Assembly (NCBI RefSeq): GCF_025994435.1
Contig: NZ_BAQK01000050.1
Span: forward strand, 75,323-139,322
DNA length: 64,000 nt
Reading direction: 5' to 3'
Source: Gluconacetobacter johannae
Lineage (GTDB): Bacteria > Pseudomonadota > Alphaproteobacteria > Acetobacterales > Acetobacteraceae
The position numbers and the translations under genes are program-made. The notes under the pieces are model-generated. The model saw only the letters and a program-made list of their open reading frames with translations. It did no database searches and was not told the origin of the DNA. Positions 26,466-35,440 of this stretch are shown here, in pieces. The stretch's first letter is position 1, and each line of letters begins with the position of its first letter.

Positions 26466-26947
26466 CCGCCTTGACTCCTTTCGCCTCGGTCCGCCGCCAG
26501 CGCCGCCATCACGGGACGGCCGTCCCAGCCTTCCAGCACCGCCTGCCGCCCGCCATCGTCCATGACCCGCATCTCGATCCGCAGGGCGTCCGGAGGGGTC
26601 AGTTCCGCCAGCCGATCGGGCCATTCCACCAGCACGATCCCCTCGCAGGCATCGTCCCAGCCCAGTTCGTGCAGCGCGTCGGGGCCGTCAAGGCGCCAGA
26701 GGTCGAAATGCGAAATGGTGCCGGACGGCGCGTCGTAGGCCTGCACCAGCGTATAGGACGGGCTGGGCACCTCCATGTCCGCATCATCGCAGGCGGCGCG
26801 CAGGAAGGCGCGGGAAAACACGGTCTTGCCCGCGCCCAGCACCCCCGACAGCAGGATGGCGTCCCCGGCCACGGACGCCCCGGCGACGGCGCGCGCCAGA
26901 TCCTCGGTCGCCCCCTGGTCGGGCAACATGACGACAAGCGATTCCAT
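26462..26947 (-). CDS. tsaE: tRNA threonylcarbamoyladenosine biosynthesis ATPase TsaE
   Basis: A 161-aa ATPase that works with TsaB and TsaD in making the t6A37 base of ANN-decoding tRNAs. The P-loop GVLGAGKT is at about 35-42. The family motif VPSPSYTLVQAYD and the FDLWRL...ELGWDDACEG...VEWPDRL pattern are clear. The start at 26945-26947 (MESLVVMLPD) is chosen on family length; 12 more residues are possible upstream. No strong ribosome site is seen. The stop overlaps the murU start (ATGA). It heads the operon leading to addBA. Confidence 0.93.
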   Translation of the reverse strand: MESLVVMLPDQGATEDLARAVAGASVAGDAILLSGVLGAGKTVFSRAFLRAACDDADMEVPSPSYTLVQAYDAPSGTISHFDLWRLDGPDALHELGWDDACEGIVLVEWPDRLAELTPPDALRIEMRVMDDGGRQAVLEGWDGRPVMAALAADRGERSQGG

Positions 26948-27063
26948 GCGGCCATTCTGCGCGCGGGGCCACCGCCCGCACAAGGGCCACGCTTGCGCTC
27001 GGCCCGCGCAGGCCGCACAACCCTTGCCCAGTATCGACCCGCCCAGGAATACGGATTTCGACC

Positions 27064-28089
27064 ATGACGGACGCCCCCTCCCTTTCGACCGATGTCGCCA
27101 TCATCGGCGCCGGCCCCGCCGGCCTGTTCGCGGCGTTCGAATGCGGCATGCTGAAGCTGAACTGCGTGCTGCTGGACGCCCTGGACGAGGTCGGGGGCCA
27201 GTGCGCCGCCCTGTATCCCGAAAAGCCGATCTACGATATTCCCGCCCATCCGGCGATCGAGGGCGCGGCCCTGGTCGAGGCGCTGGACCGGCAGATCGCC
27301 CCCTTCGACGTGCCGCGCCTGCTGGGCCGGCGGGTGGAGCGCCTGACCGGCCACCGGGGCGATTTCGTGCTGGGCACCGATCGCGGCGACACCATCCGCG
27401 CCCGCGCCGTCATCGTCGCCGCCGGGGCCGGGGCATTCGGCCCCAACCGCCCGCCGCTGGCCGGGCTGGACGGGTTCGAGGCCACGGGCGCGGTCCAGTA
27501 TTACGTGCGCCGCCGCGCCGATTTCGCCGGCGCGCGCATCGTGATCGCCGGCGGCGGCGATTCCGCCATCGACTGGGCGCTGTCGCTGAAGGACATCGCC
27601 GAGAAGATCTGGCTGGTACACCGCCGCGACCGCTTCCGCGCCGCCCCCGAAAGCCTGCGCCAACTGGACGAGGCCGTGGCCGCCGGCCTGATCGAAAAGG
27701 TCGTTCCCTACCAGTTGCACGGCCTGCACGGCGCCGACGGCGCGCTGGAGGGGGTGGAAGTCGCGACCCTGGACGGCGACACCCGCATCCTGCCGGGCAA
27801 CCGCCTGCTGCCGTTCTTCGGCCTGTCGACCGACCTCGGCCCCATCGCGCAATGGGGGATGGATTCCGTACGCAGCACCATCCCCGTCGTGCCCTCGACC
27901 TGCGAAACCAGCCTGCCGGGCGTGTTCGCCGTGGGCGACGTGGCGACCTATCCCGGCAAGCTGAAGCTGATCCTGCAAGGCTTCAGCGAGGGCGCGATGG
28001 CCGCCCATGCGATCCACCCGATCGTGCGGCCCGACACCGCGCTGCATTTCGAATATTCCACCAGCAAGGGCGTGCCCGACCGGGCGTAA
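27064..28089 (+). CDS. Ferredoxin-NADP+ reductase (thioredoxin-reductase-like type)
   Basis: A 341-aa flavoprotein. The FAD-binding motif GAGPAGLFAAFE is near residue 15, the NADP-binding motif GGGDSAIDWALSL near 163, and the C-terminal FAD motif VFAVGDVA near 280. The segment GGQCAALYPEKPIYDIP is typical of the YumC/TrxR-like ferredoxin-NADP reductases. It lacks the CxxC redox pair of thioredoxin reductase (the position holds C but not CxxC). It moves electrons between NADPH and ferredoxin, and so could serve the nif ferredoxins or Fe-S assembly, but it is 20 kb from nifB and no link is shown. It stands alone, divergent from tsaE. Confidence 0.93.
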   Translation: MTDAPSLSTDVAIIGAGPAGLFAAFECGMLKLNCVLLDALDEVGGQCAALYPEKPIYDIPAHPAIEGAALVEALDRQIAPFDVPRLLGRRVERLTGHRGDFVLGTDRGDTIRARAVIVAAGAGAFGPNRPPLAGLDGFEATGAVQYYVRRRADFAGARIVIAGGGDSAIDWALSLKDIAEKIWLVHRRDRFRAAPESLRQLDEAVAAGLIEKVVPYQLHGLHGADGALEGVEVATLDGDTRILPGNRLLPFFGLSTDLGPIAQWGMDSVRSTIPVVPSTCETSLPGVFAVGDVATYPGKLKLILQGFSEGAMAAHAIHPIVRPDTALHFEYSTSKGVPDRA

Positions 28090-28199
28090 GGACTCCAACC
28101 CGGCATGCGGGCTCGTTCTGTATCCGGATCGTCCCTGCGGGGTGGCGTCGCCTCGCGCTCCTGTTATAGCATGGCGCCCTCTCCCTTTCGGAGGCCGCG

Positions 28200-29384
28200 A
28201 TGCATCCCAGTGCGCGACAGTACCGCCCCGATCCGCCCGCCGCGTGGGCCGGTGGCCTGCTGACCATCGACCTGGGCGCCGTCGCCGCGAATTACCGGCT
28301 GCTGCACGATCGGGTCGGGCCGGGCACGACCTGCGCCGCGGCGGTCAAGGCCGATGCCTACGGGCTGGGCGCCGACCGGATCGTCCCGGTGCTGGCCGCC
28401 GCCGGCTGCCGCGTCTTCTTCGTCGCGCATCTGGCCGAAGGGGCCGCCATCCGTCCGCTGCTCGGGGCCGACAGCACCATCTTCGTCCTGAACGGCGCCA
28501 TGCCGGGGACCGAGGCCGACCTGCACGGGCTGGGGCTGGCGCCGGTCCTGAACAGCATGGATCAGATCGCCCGGTGGCAGGAGCTGGCGCGCCGGCTGGA
28601 CACCCCCCTGCCCGCCGCTTTGCAGGTCGATAGCGGCATGTCGCGCTTCGGCCTGTCGGACGGCGATGTGGACATGCTGATGGCGCGGGCCGCCCCCCTG
28701 GCCGGCATCGTCCCCCTGCTGGTCATGAGCCACCTGGCCTGCGCCGACGACCCCGCGCACCCCGCCAACCTGGCCCAGCGCACGGCCTTCCTGCGGCTGC
28801 GCGCGCGCCTGCCCCGCGCCCCGGCCAGCCTGGCCGCGTCGTCGGGCCTGTTCCTGGGGCCGGACTGGCGGTTCGACATGGTCCGTCCGGGGGCGGCGCT
28901 GTACGGCATCAACCCGACGCCGGGCCACCCCAACCCGATGCGCCCGGTGGTGCGCCTCCAGGCCCGCGTCGTGCAGACGCGATGGATCGGCCCCGGCACG
29001 GCGGTGGGCTACGGCGCGGCCTTCATCGCCGACCGGCCCAGCCATGTCGCGACCCTGGCCGTGGGCTATGGCGACGGATTCCCCCGCGTGCTGGGCGGGC
29101 GCGGCATCGCCATCCTGCCCGGCCGCCCGGAGGTGAAGCTGCCGGTCATCGGGCGGATTTCCATGGATTGCCTGGCGGTGGACGTGACCGACCTGGGGGA
29201 CGGCCCGCTGGACGCCGGGACCGCGCTGGACCTGATCGGCCCGCACAATCCGCTGGATACCGTCGCCGCCGCCGCCGGGACCATCGGCTACGAACTCCTG
29301 ACCGGCCTGGGCGCGCGCTACCACCGCGCCCATGTCACCGACGATGCGGTCATCGACGACATGCAGAAAGGATCAAGCGCGTGA
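28200..29384 (+). CDS. alr: Alanine racemase
   Basis: A 394-aa PLP enzyme that interconverts L- and D-alanine. The PLP-lysine segment AAVKADAYGLG is near residue 50, the catalytic tyrosine segment GYGAAF near 270, and the substrate-site pattern GRISMDCLAVDVTD near 315. GGAGG precedes the ATG. The stop overlaps the dadA start (GTGA), so alr and dadA are a coupled pair, as in the catabolic dadAX arrangement. It may therefore serve D-Ala breakdown as well as, or instead of, wall synthesis. Confidence 0.95.
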   Translation: MHPSARQYRPDPPAAWAGGLLTIDLGAVAANYRLLHDRVGPGTTCAAAVKADAYGLGADRIVPVLAAAGCRVFFVAHLAEGAAIRPLLGADSTIFVLNGAMPGTEADLHGLGLAPVLNSMDQIARWQELARRLDTPLPAALQVDSGMSRFGLSDGDVDMLMARAAPLAGIVPLLVMSHLACADDPAHPANLAQRTAFLRLRARLPRAPASLAASSGLFLGPDWRFDMVRPGAALYGINPTPGHPNPMRPVVRLQARVVQTRWIGPGTAVGYGAAFIADRPSHVATLAVGYGDGFPRVLGGRGIAILPGRPEVKLPVIGRISMDCLAVDVTDLGDGPLDAGTALDLIGPHNPLDTVAAAAGTIGYELLTGLGARYHRAHVTDDAVIDDMQKGSSA

Positions 29385-30637
29385 AGGTCATCGTTCTGGG
29401 GGCGGGCGTCATCGGCGTGACCTCGGCCTGGTATCTGGCGAAACTGGGTCATGAGGTCGAGGTGATCGACCGCCAGCCGGCGGCGGCGATGGAAACCTCG
29501 TTCGCCAATGCCGGACAGGTCTCGCCAGGCTATTCCACGCCCTGGGCGATGCCCGGCCTGCCCCGCAAGGCGCTGGGCTGGATGCTGAAGAAGCACAGCC
29601 CGCTGGTCATCCGCCCGCGCGTCGATTTCGCGATGTTCCGCTGGATGACCCAGCTTCTGCTGAACTGCAACGAACATGCCTACGACATCAACAAGACCCG
29701 GATGCTGCGGATCGCGGAATACAGCCGCGACTGCCTGACCGCGCTGCGCGACGAAACCGGCATCACCTACAACGACCGCCAGCGCGGGCTGATCCAGCTG
29801 TTCCGCACCGACGAACAGGTCGCGCACGCCCAGGACGACATGCGCCTGCTGGCCGAAAGCGGCGTGCCGCACGACTTGCTGGATGTCGAACGCATCATTG
29901 CGCGCGAACCCGGCCTGGCGCAGGCGCGGCATCTGCTGAAGGGCGGGCTGTTCCTGCCCGGCGACGAATCGGGCGACGCCCACATGTTCACCCAGCGCCT
30001 GGCGCAGAAGGCCGAGGAACTGGGCGTCACCTTCCGCTACGAGACATCCATCGAGGCCCTGGAACCCGGCGCGACCGAGATCCTGGGCGTGCGGACCACG
30101 GCCGGGCGGATCACCGGCGACGCCTACGTGCTGGCGCTGGGCAGCTATTCGCCGCTGCTGCTGCGGCCGCTGGGCATCCGCATGCCAGTCTATCCGGTGA
30201 AGGGCTATTCCCTGACCGTGCCGCTGACCGATGAAAGCCGCGCCCCGGTCTCGACGGTGAATGACGAGACCTACAAGGTGGCGATCACGCGGCTGGGCGA
30301 GCGGATCCGCATCGGCGGCACCGCCGAACTGACCGGCTACGACCTGCGGCTCAGCCCCGACCGGCGCCAGACGCTGGAACTTTCCTTCTCGGAACTGTTC
30401 GGCGGCGGCGACCTGTCGCGCGCCACCTACTGGACCGGCCTGCGGCCGAACACACCCGACGGCACGCCGATCGTCGGCCCGTCCGGCCGCTTCGGCAACC
30501 TGTGGCTCAATACCGGGCACGGGACCCTGGGCTGGACCATGGCCTGCGGCTCGGGCCGGCTGCTGGCCGACCTGATCGCCGGCCGGCGACCCAACATCCC
30601 GCATCTGGACCTGTCGATCGACCGGTACGCGTCGTAG
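29381..30637 (+). CDS. dadA: D-amino acid dehydrogenase
   Basis: A 418-aa FAD enzyme that oxidises D-alanine to pyruvate and passes electrons to the respiratory chain. The Rossmann motif VLGAGVIGVTSAWYLA is at the N-terminus. The family signature PGYSTPWAMPGLP and C-terminal GHGTLGWTMACGSG are conserved. It begins with GTG at 29381-29383, after AAGGA with good spacing; the frame is open upstream but this start overlaps the alr stop and gives the normal DadA length. A strong terminator follows at 30646. Confidence 0.96.
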   Translation: MKVIVLGAGVIGVTSAWYLAKLGHEVEVIDRQPAAAMETSFANAGQVSPGYSTPWAMPGLPRKALGWMLKKHSPLVIRPRVDFAMFRWMTQLLLNCNEHAYDINKTRMLRIAEYSRDCLTALRDETGITYNDRQRGLIQLFRTDEQVAHAQDDMRLLAESGVPHDLLDVERIIAREPGLAQARHLLKGGLFLPGDESGDAHMFTQRLAQKAEELGVTFRYETSIEALEPGATEILGVRTTAGRITGDAYVLALGSYSPLLLRPLGIRMPVYPVKGYSLTVPLTDESRAPVSTVNDETYKVAITRLGERIRIGGTAELTGYDLRLSPDRRQTLELSFSELFGGGDLSRATYWTGLRPNTPDGTPIVGPSGRFGNLWLNTGHGTLGWTMACGSGRLLADLIAGRRPNIPHLDLSIDRYAS

Positions 30638-30645
30638 GCACAAAA

Positions 30646-30682
30646 AAAGGGCGGAGGCGGGTTACCCCGTCTCCGCCCTTTT
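30646..30682. terminator. Bidirectional rho-independent terminator
   Basis: A stem of about 16 bp (AAAGGGCGGAGgCGGG / CCCGTCTCCGCCCTTT) with a 3-nt loop has an A-run on the left and a T-run on the right. It serves dadA on the plus strand and the small secreted protein on the minus strand. Confidence 0.92.
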
Positions 30683-30730
30683 TCGTACCGGCCGGGACCG
30701 AAATCCTGGCCGGCCGTCATCGGCGACCGA

Positions 30731-30970
30731 TCAGTTGGCGGCCGGCGGCGTGGTCTTCTTGTGGTGCTTGTTGTGATGCTTCTTCGCCTTCGGCGCCTCG
30801 GTGGGGGCGGCCGGAGCGGTCGGGGCGGCGGGGGCAGCGGCCTCGGGCGCGGCCGGAGCAGCGGGGGCAGCCGGAGCAGCAGGGGCCTCCTGCGCGATCG
30901 CCGGAACGGCTGCGCCCATCAGGGCAACAGTCGAAAGGGCGGCCAGGAACCGACGAGTCGAAACGATCAT
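30731..30970 (-). CDS. Small secreted Ala/Pro-rich protein with a His/Lys tail
   Basis: A 79-aa protein: signal peptide 1-26 (ALMGAAVPAIAQE), then repeated APAAPAAP units, then a basic tail PKAKKHHNKHHKKTTP. GGAG precedes the ATG. No family or enzyme motif is recognised. The His-Lys cluster (HHNKHHKK) could bind metals or anions such as DNA or phosphate, but that is speculative. Similar low-complexity secreted peptides occur in acetic acid bacteria from memory. The opposite strand reads Gly/Ala-rich frames, which are artefacts. Confidence 0.7.
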   Translation of the reverse strand: MIVSTRRFLAALSTVALMGAAVPAIAQEAPAAPAAPAAPAAPEAAAPAAPTAPAAPTEAPKAKKHHNKHHKKTTPPAAN

Positions 30971-31196
30971 AGAATCTCTCCAGAAATCAGGACGTCATCC
31001 CAATGCCTATAGACCGATGCCCGGAGACGCCCCCCGATTCGAGGAAGCATGATGCCGCACACGGTCTGGCGTGCTTTTGCTAGCATGCCGGACCATGTGC
31101 GTCTCGCATTAAAATACGTAAATCTAAGGCCAGTCTAACTTGTAGTGCCTTAATTGCAACGCAATCGCAATTTCTGAAACATTACGAATGATGTCT

Positions 31197-31233
31197 GGCC
31201 GGGTGGCCCGCCGTCCTGGCGGACCACCCGGCC
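31197..31233 (-). terminator. Hairpin after typA
   Basis: Outer arms GGCCGGGTGG / CCACCCGGCC enclose an inner stem CCGCC / GGCGG. It starts 8 bp after the typA stop. There is no T-tract, so it may be a factor-dependent terminator or an mRNA 3'-end structure. The rest of the gap up to 30970 shows no gene. Confidence 0.6.
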
Positions 31234-31240
31234 CTGGCGA

Positions 31241-33061
31241 TCAGTTGGACGCGCCCTTGCCGCGCTTCTTGCGCTCATGCGGGTCGAGGTAGCGCTTGCG
31301 GATACGCACCGCCGACGGCGTGACCTCGACCAGCTCATCGTCCTCGATATAGGCGATCGCCTGCTCCAGGCTCATCTTGCGCGGCGGCGTCAGCAGCAGC
31401 GCCTCATCCTTGCCGGCGGCGCGGATGTTCGTGAGCTTCTTTTCGCGGACAGCGTTCACGTCCAGGTCGTTCTCGCGCGAATGTTCGCCGATAATCATGC
31501 CGACATAGACCTTCTCGCCGGCATCGACGAACAGCGTCCCGCGATCCTGCAACGAGTACAGCGAATACTGCGTCGTCGCCCCGTCTTCCGACGAGATCAG
31601 CGACCCGTTGCGGCGGCCCTCGATCGGCCCGGCCCAGGGCTGGTAGCCCGCGAACAGGCGGTTCATGATGCCCGTGCCGCGCGTGTCGGTCAGGAATTCG
31701 CCGTGATAGCCGATCAGGCCGCGCGACGGGATCAGGAAGGTCAGGCGCACCTTGCCGCCGCCCGACGGCTGCATGTCCTGCATCAGGCCCTTGCGGAGGG
31801 CCATCTTCTCGACCACGACGCCCGAATAGGGCTCGTCCACGTCGATCAGGGCCTCCTCGAACGGCTCCTCGCGCTCACCGGTTTCCTCGTTGGTGTGGAA
31901 CAGCACGCGCGGGCGGCCGATCGTCAGTTCGAAGCCCTCGCGGCGCATCTGCTCGATCAGCACGCCAAGCTGCAGTTCCCCGCGGCCCGCCACCTCGAAC
32001 GCCTCGCTCTCGGGGCTGTCGGTCACGCGGATGGCGATGTTGCCCTCGGTTTCCTTGAACAGGCGGTCGCGGATCTGGCGCGATGTCACCTTCTTGCCCT
32101 CGCGGCCGCCCAGCGGGCCATCGTTCAGGCGGAAGGTCATCGACAGGGTCGGCGGATCGACGGGGGTCGAGGCCAGCGGCTCGGTCACCTCGGGCGAGGC
32201 GATGGTCTCGGGGATCGTGGCCTCGGAAAGACCCGCGACGGCGATGATGTCCCCGGCCTCGGCCTCGTCCACCGGCACCCGGTCCAGGCCGCGGAACGAC
32301 AGCAGCTTGGTCAGGCGCCCGGTCTCGACGACCGACCCGTCGGGGCGCAGCACGCGCACCGGCATGTTCACCTTCGCGCGGCCCTGCTCCACCCGGCCGG
32401 TCAGCACGCGGCCCAGGAAGTTGTCGTTTTCCAGGATGGTCGCGACCATGGCGAAGGGCGCGTCCTTGTCCACCGTCGGCGCCGGCACATGCCGCACGAT
32501 CAGGTCGAACATCGGCGACAGGTCCTTGCGCGCGCCTTCCAGTTCCTCATCCGCCCAGCCCTGGCGGCCCGAGGCGTAGAGCATCGGGAAGTCCAGCTGC
32601 TCGTCATTCGCGCCCAGGGCGGCGAACAGGTCGAAGATCTCGTTATGCACCTCGTCGGGGCGGGCGTCGCCGCGGTCGATCTTGTTCACGACAACGATCG
32701 GCTTCAGGCCGCGCGCCAGGGCCTTGCCGACCACGAACTTGGTCTGCGGCAGGGCGCCCTCGGCCGCGTCGACCAGCACGACCGCGCCGTCGACCATGCT
32801 CAGGATCCGCTCGACCTCGCCGCCGAAATCGGCGTGGCCCGGCGTATCGATGATGTTGATGCGGGTGTCCTTCCAGACGACCGACGTGCATTTGGCCAGG
32901 ATCGTGATGCCGCGCTCACGTTCCAGGTCGTTGCTGTCCATCGCACGCTCGGCCACGTGCTGGTTCTCGCGGAACGAGCCCGACTGTTTCAGAAGCTGGT
33001 CCACCAGCGTGGTTTTGCCATGGTCGACATGGGCGATGATGGCGATATTGCGGATATCCAT
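31241..33061 (-). CDS. typA: Ribosome-associated GTPase TypA/BipA
   Basis: A 606-aa translation GTPase, normal in length, that binds the ribosome and helps 50S assembly and stress adaptation. G1 AHVDHGKTTL is at about 9-18, G3 DTPGHADFGGE near 70, G4 NKIDRGDARP near 127. The C-terminal EF-G-like domains V and the BipA-specific tail (GRGTGIMNRLF-like region, KRGKGASN end) are present. The ATG at 33059-33061 (MDIRNIAIIAH) fits the family; a GTG 33 bp upstream is less likely. Confidence 0.96.
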   Translation of the reverse strand: MDIRNIAIIAHVDHGKTTLVDQLLKQSGSFRENQHVAERAMDSNDLERERGITILAKCTSVVWKDTRINIIDTPGHADFGGEVERILSMVDGAVVLVDAAEGALPQTKFVVGKALARGLKPIVVVNKIDRGDARPDEVHNEIFDLFAALGANDEQLDFPMLYASGRQGWADEELEGARKDLSPMFDLIVRHVPAPTVDKDAPFAMVATILENDNFLGRVLTGRVEQGRAKVNMPVRVLRPDGSVVETGRLTKLLSFRGLDRVPVDEAEAGDIIAVAGLSEATIPETIASPEVTEPLASTPVDPPTLSMTFRLNDGPLGGREGKKVTSRQIRDRLFKETEGNIAIRVTDSPESEAFEVAGRGELQLGVLIEQMRREGFELTIGRPRVLFHTNEETGEREEPFEEALIDVDEPYSGVVVEKMALRKGLMQDMQPSGGGKVRLTFLIPSRGLIGYHGEFLTDTRGTGIMNRLFAGYQPWAGPIEGRRNGSLISSEDGATTQYSLYSLQDRGTLFVDAGEKVYVGMIIGEHSRENDLDVNAVREKKLTNIRAAGKDEALLLTPPRKMSLEQAIAYIEDDELVEVTPSAVRIRKRYLDPHERKKRGKGASN

Positions 33062-33303
33062 AACGTGTGTGACCTGACTTCCTTCGCGGGGCACCCGACG
33101 GGCGCGCCGGCCGGCCCGGGCGCCCTTGCGTCACGGACAGGACCGACAGATGATTCCGTATTCCCGGGGTTGATAGAGGGGACGCACGCGGATTGCACGC
33201 GAAACTTCATGCCCCCACCGCCCGGCGGGGGCGCGCCCCGCGCGCAACAGCGTCCCGGCGGCCATAAGGAGACCATGTCCACGCCGCCCGCCAGTAGCCG
33301 GTG

Positions 33304-33399
33304 GCCGTTCGCGCGCCGCACCTGATCGGCCCCAACGGGGCGGGATAATCCACGGCGATCAAGATTCTGTCAGGCATCCTGCGACCCGGCGCCGGCCAT
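33304..33399 (+). pseudogene. Remnant of an ABC transporter ATPase (Walker A with a stop codon)
   Basis: Translated from 33316 the frame reads PHLIGPNGAG, then TAA, then STAIKILSGILRPGAG. This is an ABC-ATPase Walker A (GPNGAGKST...KILSG.L.P..G) in which the lysine codon has become a stop. No start, signature motif or Walker B follows; an upstream TAG also closes the frame. It is a dead fragment, the only coding trace in the 400-bp gap between typA and the PfkB kinase. The rest of that gap shows only GC-rich sequence and a hairpin. Confidence 0.7.
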
Positions 33400-33401
33400 G
33401 G

Positions 33402-33431
33402 CGCCCCCGCCAGGCTGACGGGGCGGGGGCG
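33402..33431 (-). terminator. GC-rich hairpin after the PfkB kinase gene
   Basis: A perfect 10-bp stem (CGCCCCCGCC / GGCGGGGGCG) lies about 37 bp beyond the stop of the kinase gene. There is no T-tract. Confidence 0.55.
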
Positions 33432-33467
33432 TCGCCTTCTTCCTGGGCGGCTGATCCGACAGGCGGA

Positions 33468-34490
33468 CTACAGCTCCATGTCCTGGCGCAGGTTGACCAG
33501 CGGCCGCGCGCCATAATGGGAAATGATCTCGGACGCCGCGACGCTGCCCAGGCGGCCGCATTCGGCCAGCGAGCGGCCCGACGTCCATCCGGCCAGGAAG
33601 CCGGCTGCATAGGCGTCGCCCGCGCCCGTCGTATCCACCACCTGGGTCGCCACGGGCGCGACGTCGATCCGTTCGCCGGCGCGGATGATGACGCTGCCCT
33701 GTCCGGACCGCGTCAGGACGGCGAAGTGCGTGTCGGCGGCGGCATGTTCCATCGCCGCCTCGAAATCCTCGGTCTGGTACAGCGAACAGACTTCCTCCTC
33801 ATTGGCGAACAGGATGTCGATATGGCCATGCACCAGGTCGCGGAAGGCGGCGCGGTGACGCGCCACGCAGAACGGGTCGGACAGCGAGAGCGCGACCTGC
33901 CGTCCGGCTTCGTGCGCCAGCGACGCGGCCCGGCGAAAGGCCTCCTGCGCGTGCGGCGGGTCGAACAGATAGCCTTCCAGGTAGGTCACGCGGGCGCTGG
34001 CCACCAGGTCGGCCAGCACGTCCTCCGGCCCGAACGAGACACAGGCCCCCAGATAGGTGTTCATCGTCCGCTGCCCGTCGGGCGTCACCAGCACCAGGCA
34101 GCGCGCGGTCGGCTGCCCGTCGGCGGCGCGCCCGGTCAGGAAGCTGGAGGGGAAGAAGATGCCCGACCCCTGCAGATCCGCGGCGAAGGCCCGGCCCGGG
34201 GCGTCGTCCGCGACCTTGCCCAGGTACGCCACCCGCGCGCCCATGTTGGCGGCCACGACGCAGGTGTTCGCGGCCGATCCGCCGCCCATTTCCCTTTCGC
34301 GGTGGATCAGGTTGTACAGCGTCTCGGCCCGCGCCGCGTCGATCAGCGTCATGCTGCCGGGGACCATGTCGTGATCCAGCAGGAATGACGGATCGACCGG
34401 GGCCAGGACGTCGATGATCGCGTTTCCGATCCCCAGCAGATCGAAGCGGCATCCCGCCCCCGCCCCCGCGCCACCGTCCATCGCGTTCAT
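33468..34490 (-). CDS. PfkB-family sugar/nucleoside kinase, adenosine-kinase-like
   Basis: A 340-aa kinase of the ribokinase/PfkB family. The first signature (GGGSAANTCVVAANMGARVAYLGKV, abbreviated) is near 70-95, and the second (DTTGAGDAYAAGFLAGW) near 290-306 contains the catalytic Asp in GAGD. Alphaproteobacterial homologues are often annotated as adenosine kinase, but the substrate cannot be read from the sequence. GGGGAG lies 5 nt before the ATG at 34488-34490; a longer start at 34562 lacks this. The gene stands alone. Confidence 0.9.
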   Translation of the reverse strand: MNAMDGGAGAGAGCRFDLLGIGNAIIDVLAPVDPSFLLDHDMVPGSMTLIDAARAETLYNLIHREREMGGGSAANTCVVAANMGARVAYLGKVADDAPGRAFAADLQGSGIFFPSSFLTGRAADGQPTARCLVLVTPDGQRTMNTYLGACVSFGPEDVLADLVASARVTYLEGYLFDPPHAQEAFRRAASLAHEAGRQVALSLSDPFCVARHRAAFRDLVHGHIDILFANEEEVCSLYQTEDFEAAMEHAAADTHFAVLTRSGQGSVIIRAGERIDVAPVATQVVDTTGAGDAYAAGFLAGWTSGRSLAECGRLGSVAASEIISHYGARPLVNLRQDMEL

Positions 34491-34745
34491 GTTCGCTCCC
34501 CCTGTCGGCGGCCCGGATCTTTCCGGTCGCCGCGCCATCAAATAACCAATATCGTCAATCACAAGCCCCCTTCGCTAACACCGGGACGAAAGGGTCGCAA
34601 TGGCGGACATTTCAAGTCCGCAAACTTGGCGCTTCGCCCTTGTTCCGCCCCGACTCGTGCGTGTAATTGTACTGCACAGCGGTTTTTTGAAACCAATCTT
34701 CCAGCCCATCCGGCACCATCACAGACTGCATTCAGCGGGGTACCC

Positions 34746-35396
34746 TTGTTCAAACGACGCAAGCCCGAAGACGAGAAACCGGTCCGCCCGGCCAATCCGC
34801 AGACGAGTTTCCCGCCGCCGCCGTCGGGGGCTCCGTCCCCGCGTCCCGCCGCCGCATCCCCCTCTTCCGTTCCGTCCAAGGAGACCGCCGCAATGGCCCG
34901 CGCCCCGTTCCCGCCCGCACCGTCCCCCACTGCCCCCGGCACCCCCTCCCCGGCCCGTCCGGGCCTGTCCCCGGCCGGCCGCAAGGACAGCGCGGAGCGC
35001 CGGACATTGGTGGTCGGACGCGGCATCAGCGTGCAGGGCACCATCCAGGACGCCGAGCGCCTGGTGGTCGAGGGCACGGTCGAATCCTCGATGATCCACG
35101 CGACGGAGCTTCAGGTCGCCCAGGGCGGCATGTTCCGGGGTGAGATCGAGGTCGAGGATGCGGACCTCGCCGGCACCATCGACGGCACGCTGACCGTGCG
35201 GGGCAGCCTGACCATCCGCACCACCGGACGCCTGATCGGCAAGGCCAAGTGCCGCCGCCTGCAGGTCGAGGACGGCGGCCAGGTCACCGGCCAGCTGGAG
35301 ATGATTACCGGCGCCAGCCCACTGCCCGGCGAGGTGGACACGACCCCCGCTCCGGTGGCCGCCCCGTCCGAGCTGGCCGAACCGGAAACACCCTGA
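34746..35396 (+). CDS. Bactofilin, polymer-forming cytoskeletal protein
   Basis: About 216 aa. A proline-rich disordered N-terminus (about 1-75) leads into the bactofilin beta-helix (about 85-190): RRTLVVGRGISVQGTIQDAERLVVEGTVESS..., with the repeated G-x-I/V rungs. A short proline-rich tail follows. Bactofilins form filaments that localise wall enzymes. The proposed start is TTG at 34746 (reads MFKRRKPEDEKP), preceded by GGGG at 5 nt. No ATG is available in frame upstream, and a further TTG at 34626 would add 40 poorly conserved residues. Confidence 0.88.
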   Translation: MFKRRKPEDEKPVRPANPQTSFPPPPSGAPSPRPAAASPSSVPSKETAAMARAPFPPAPSPTAPGTPSPARPGLSPAGRKDSAERRTLVVGRGISVQGTIQDAERLVVEGTVESSMIHATELQVAQGGMFRGEIEVEDADLAGTIDGTLTVRGSLTIRTTGRLIGKAKCRRLQVEDGGQVTGQLEMITGASPLPGEVDTTPAPVAAPSELAEPETP

Positions 35397-35440
35397 CCCG
35401 ACCTCTCCCGCCGGTCCGCCGGCGGGGGATGCCGCGCCTC

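Noticed and set aside
30761..31052. Gly-rich plus-strand frames opposite the small secreted protein
   Set aside because: They are the antisense reading of the GCC/GCT Ala-Pro repeat and lack ribosome sites.
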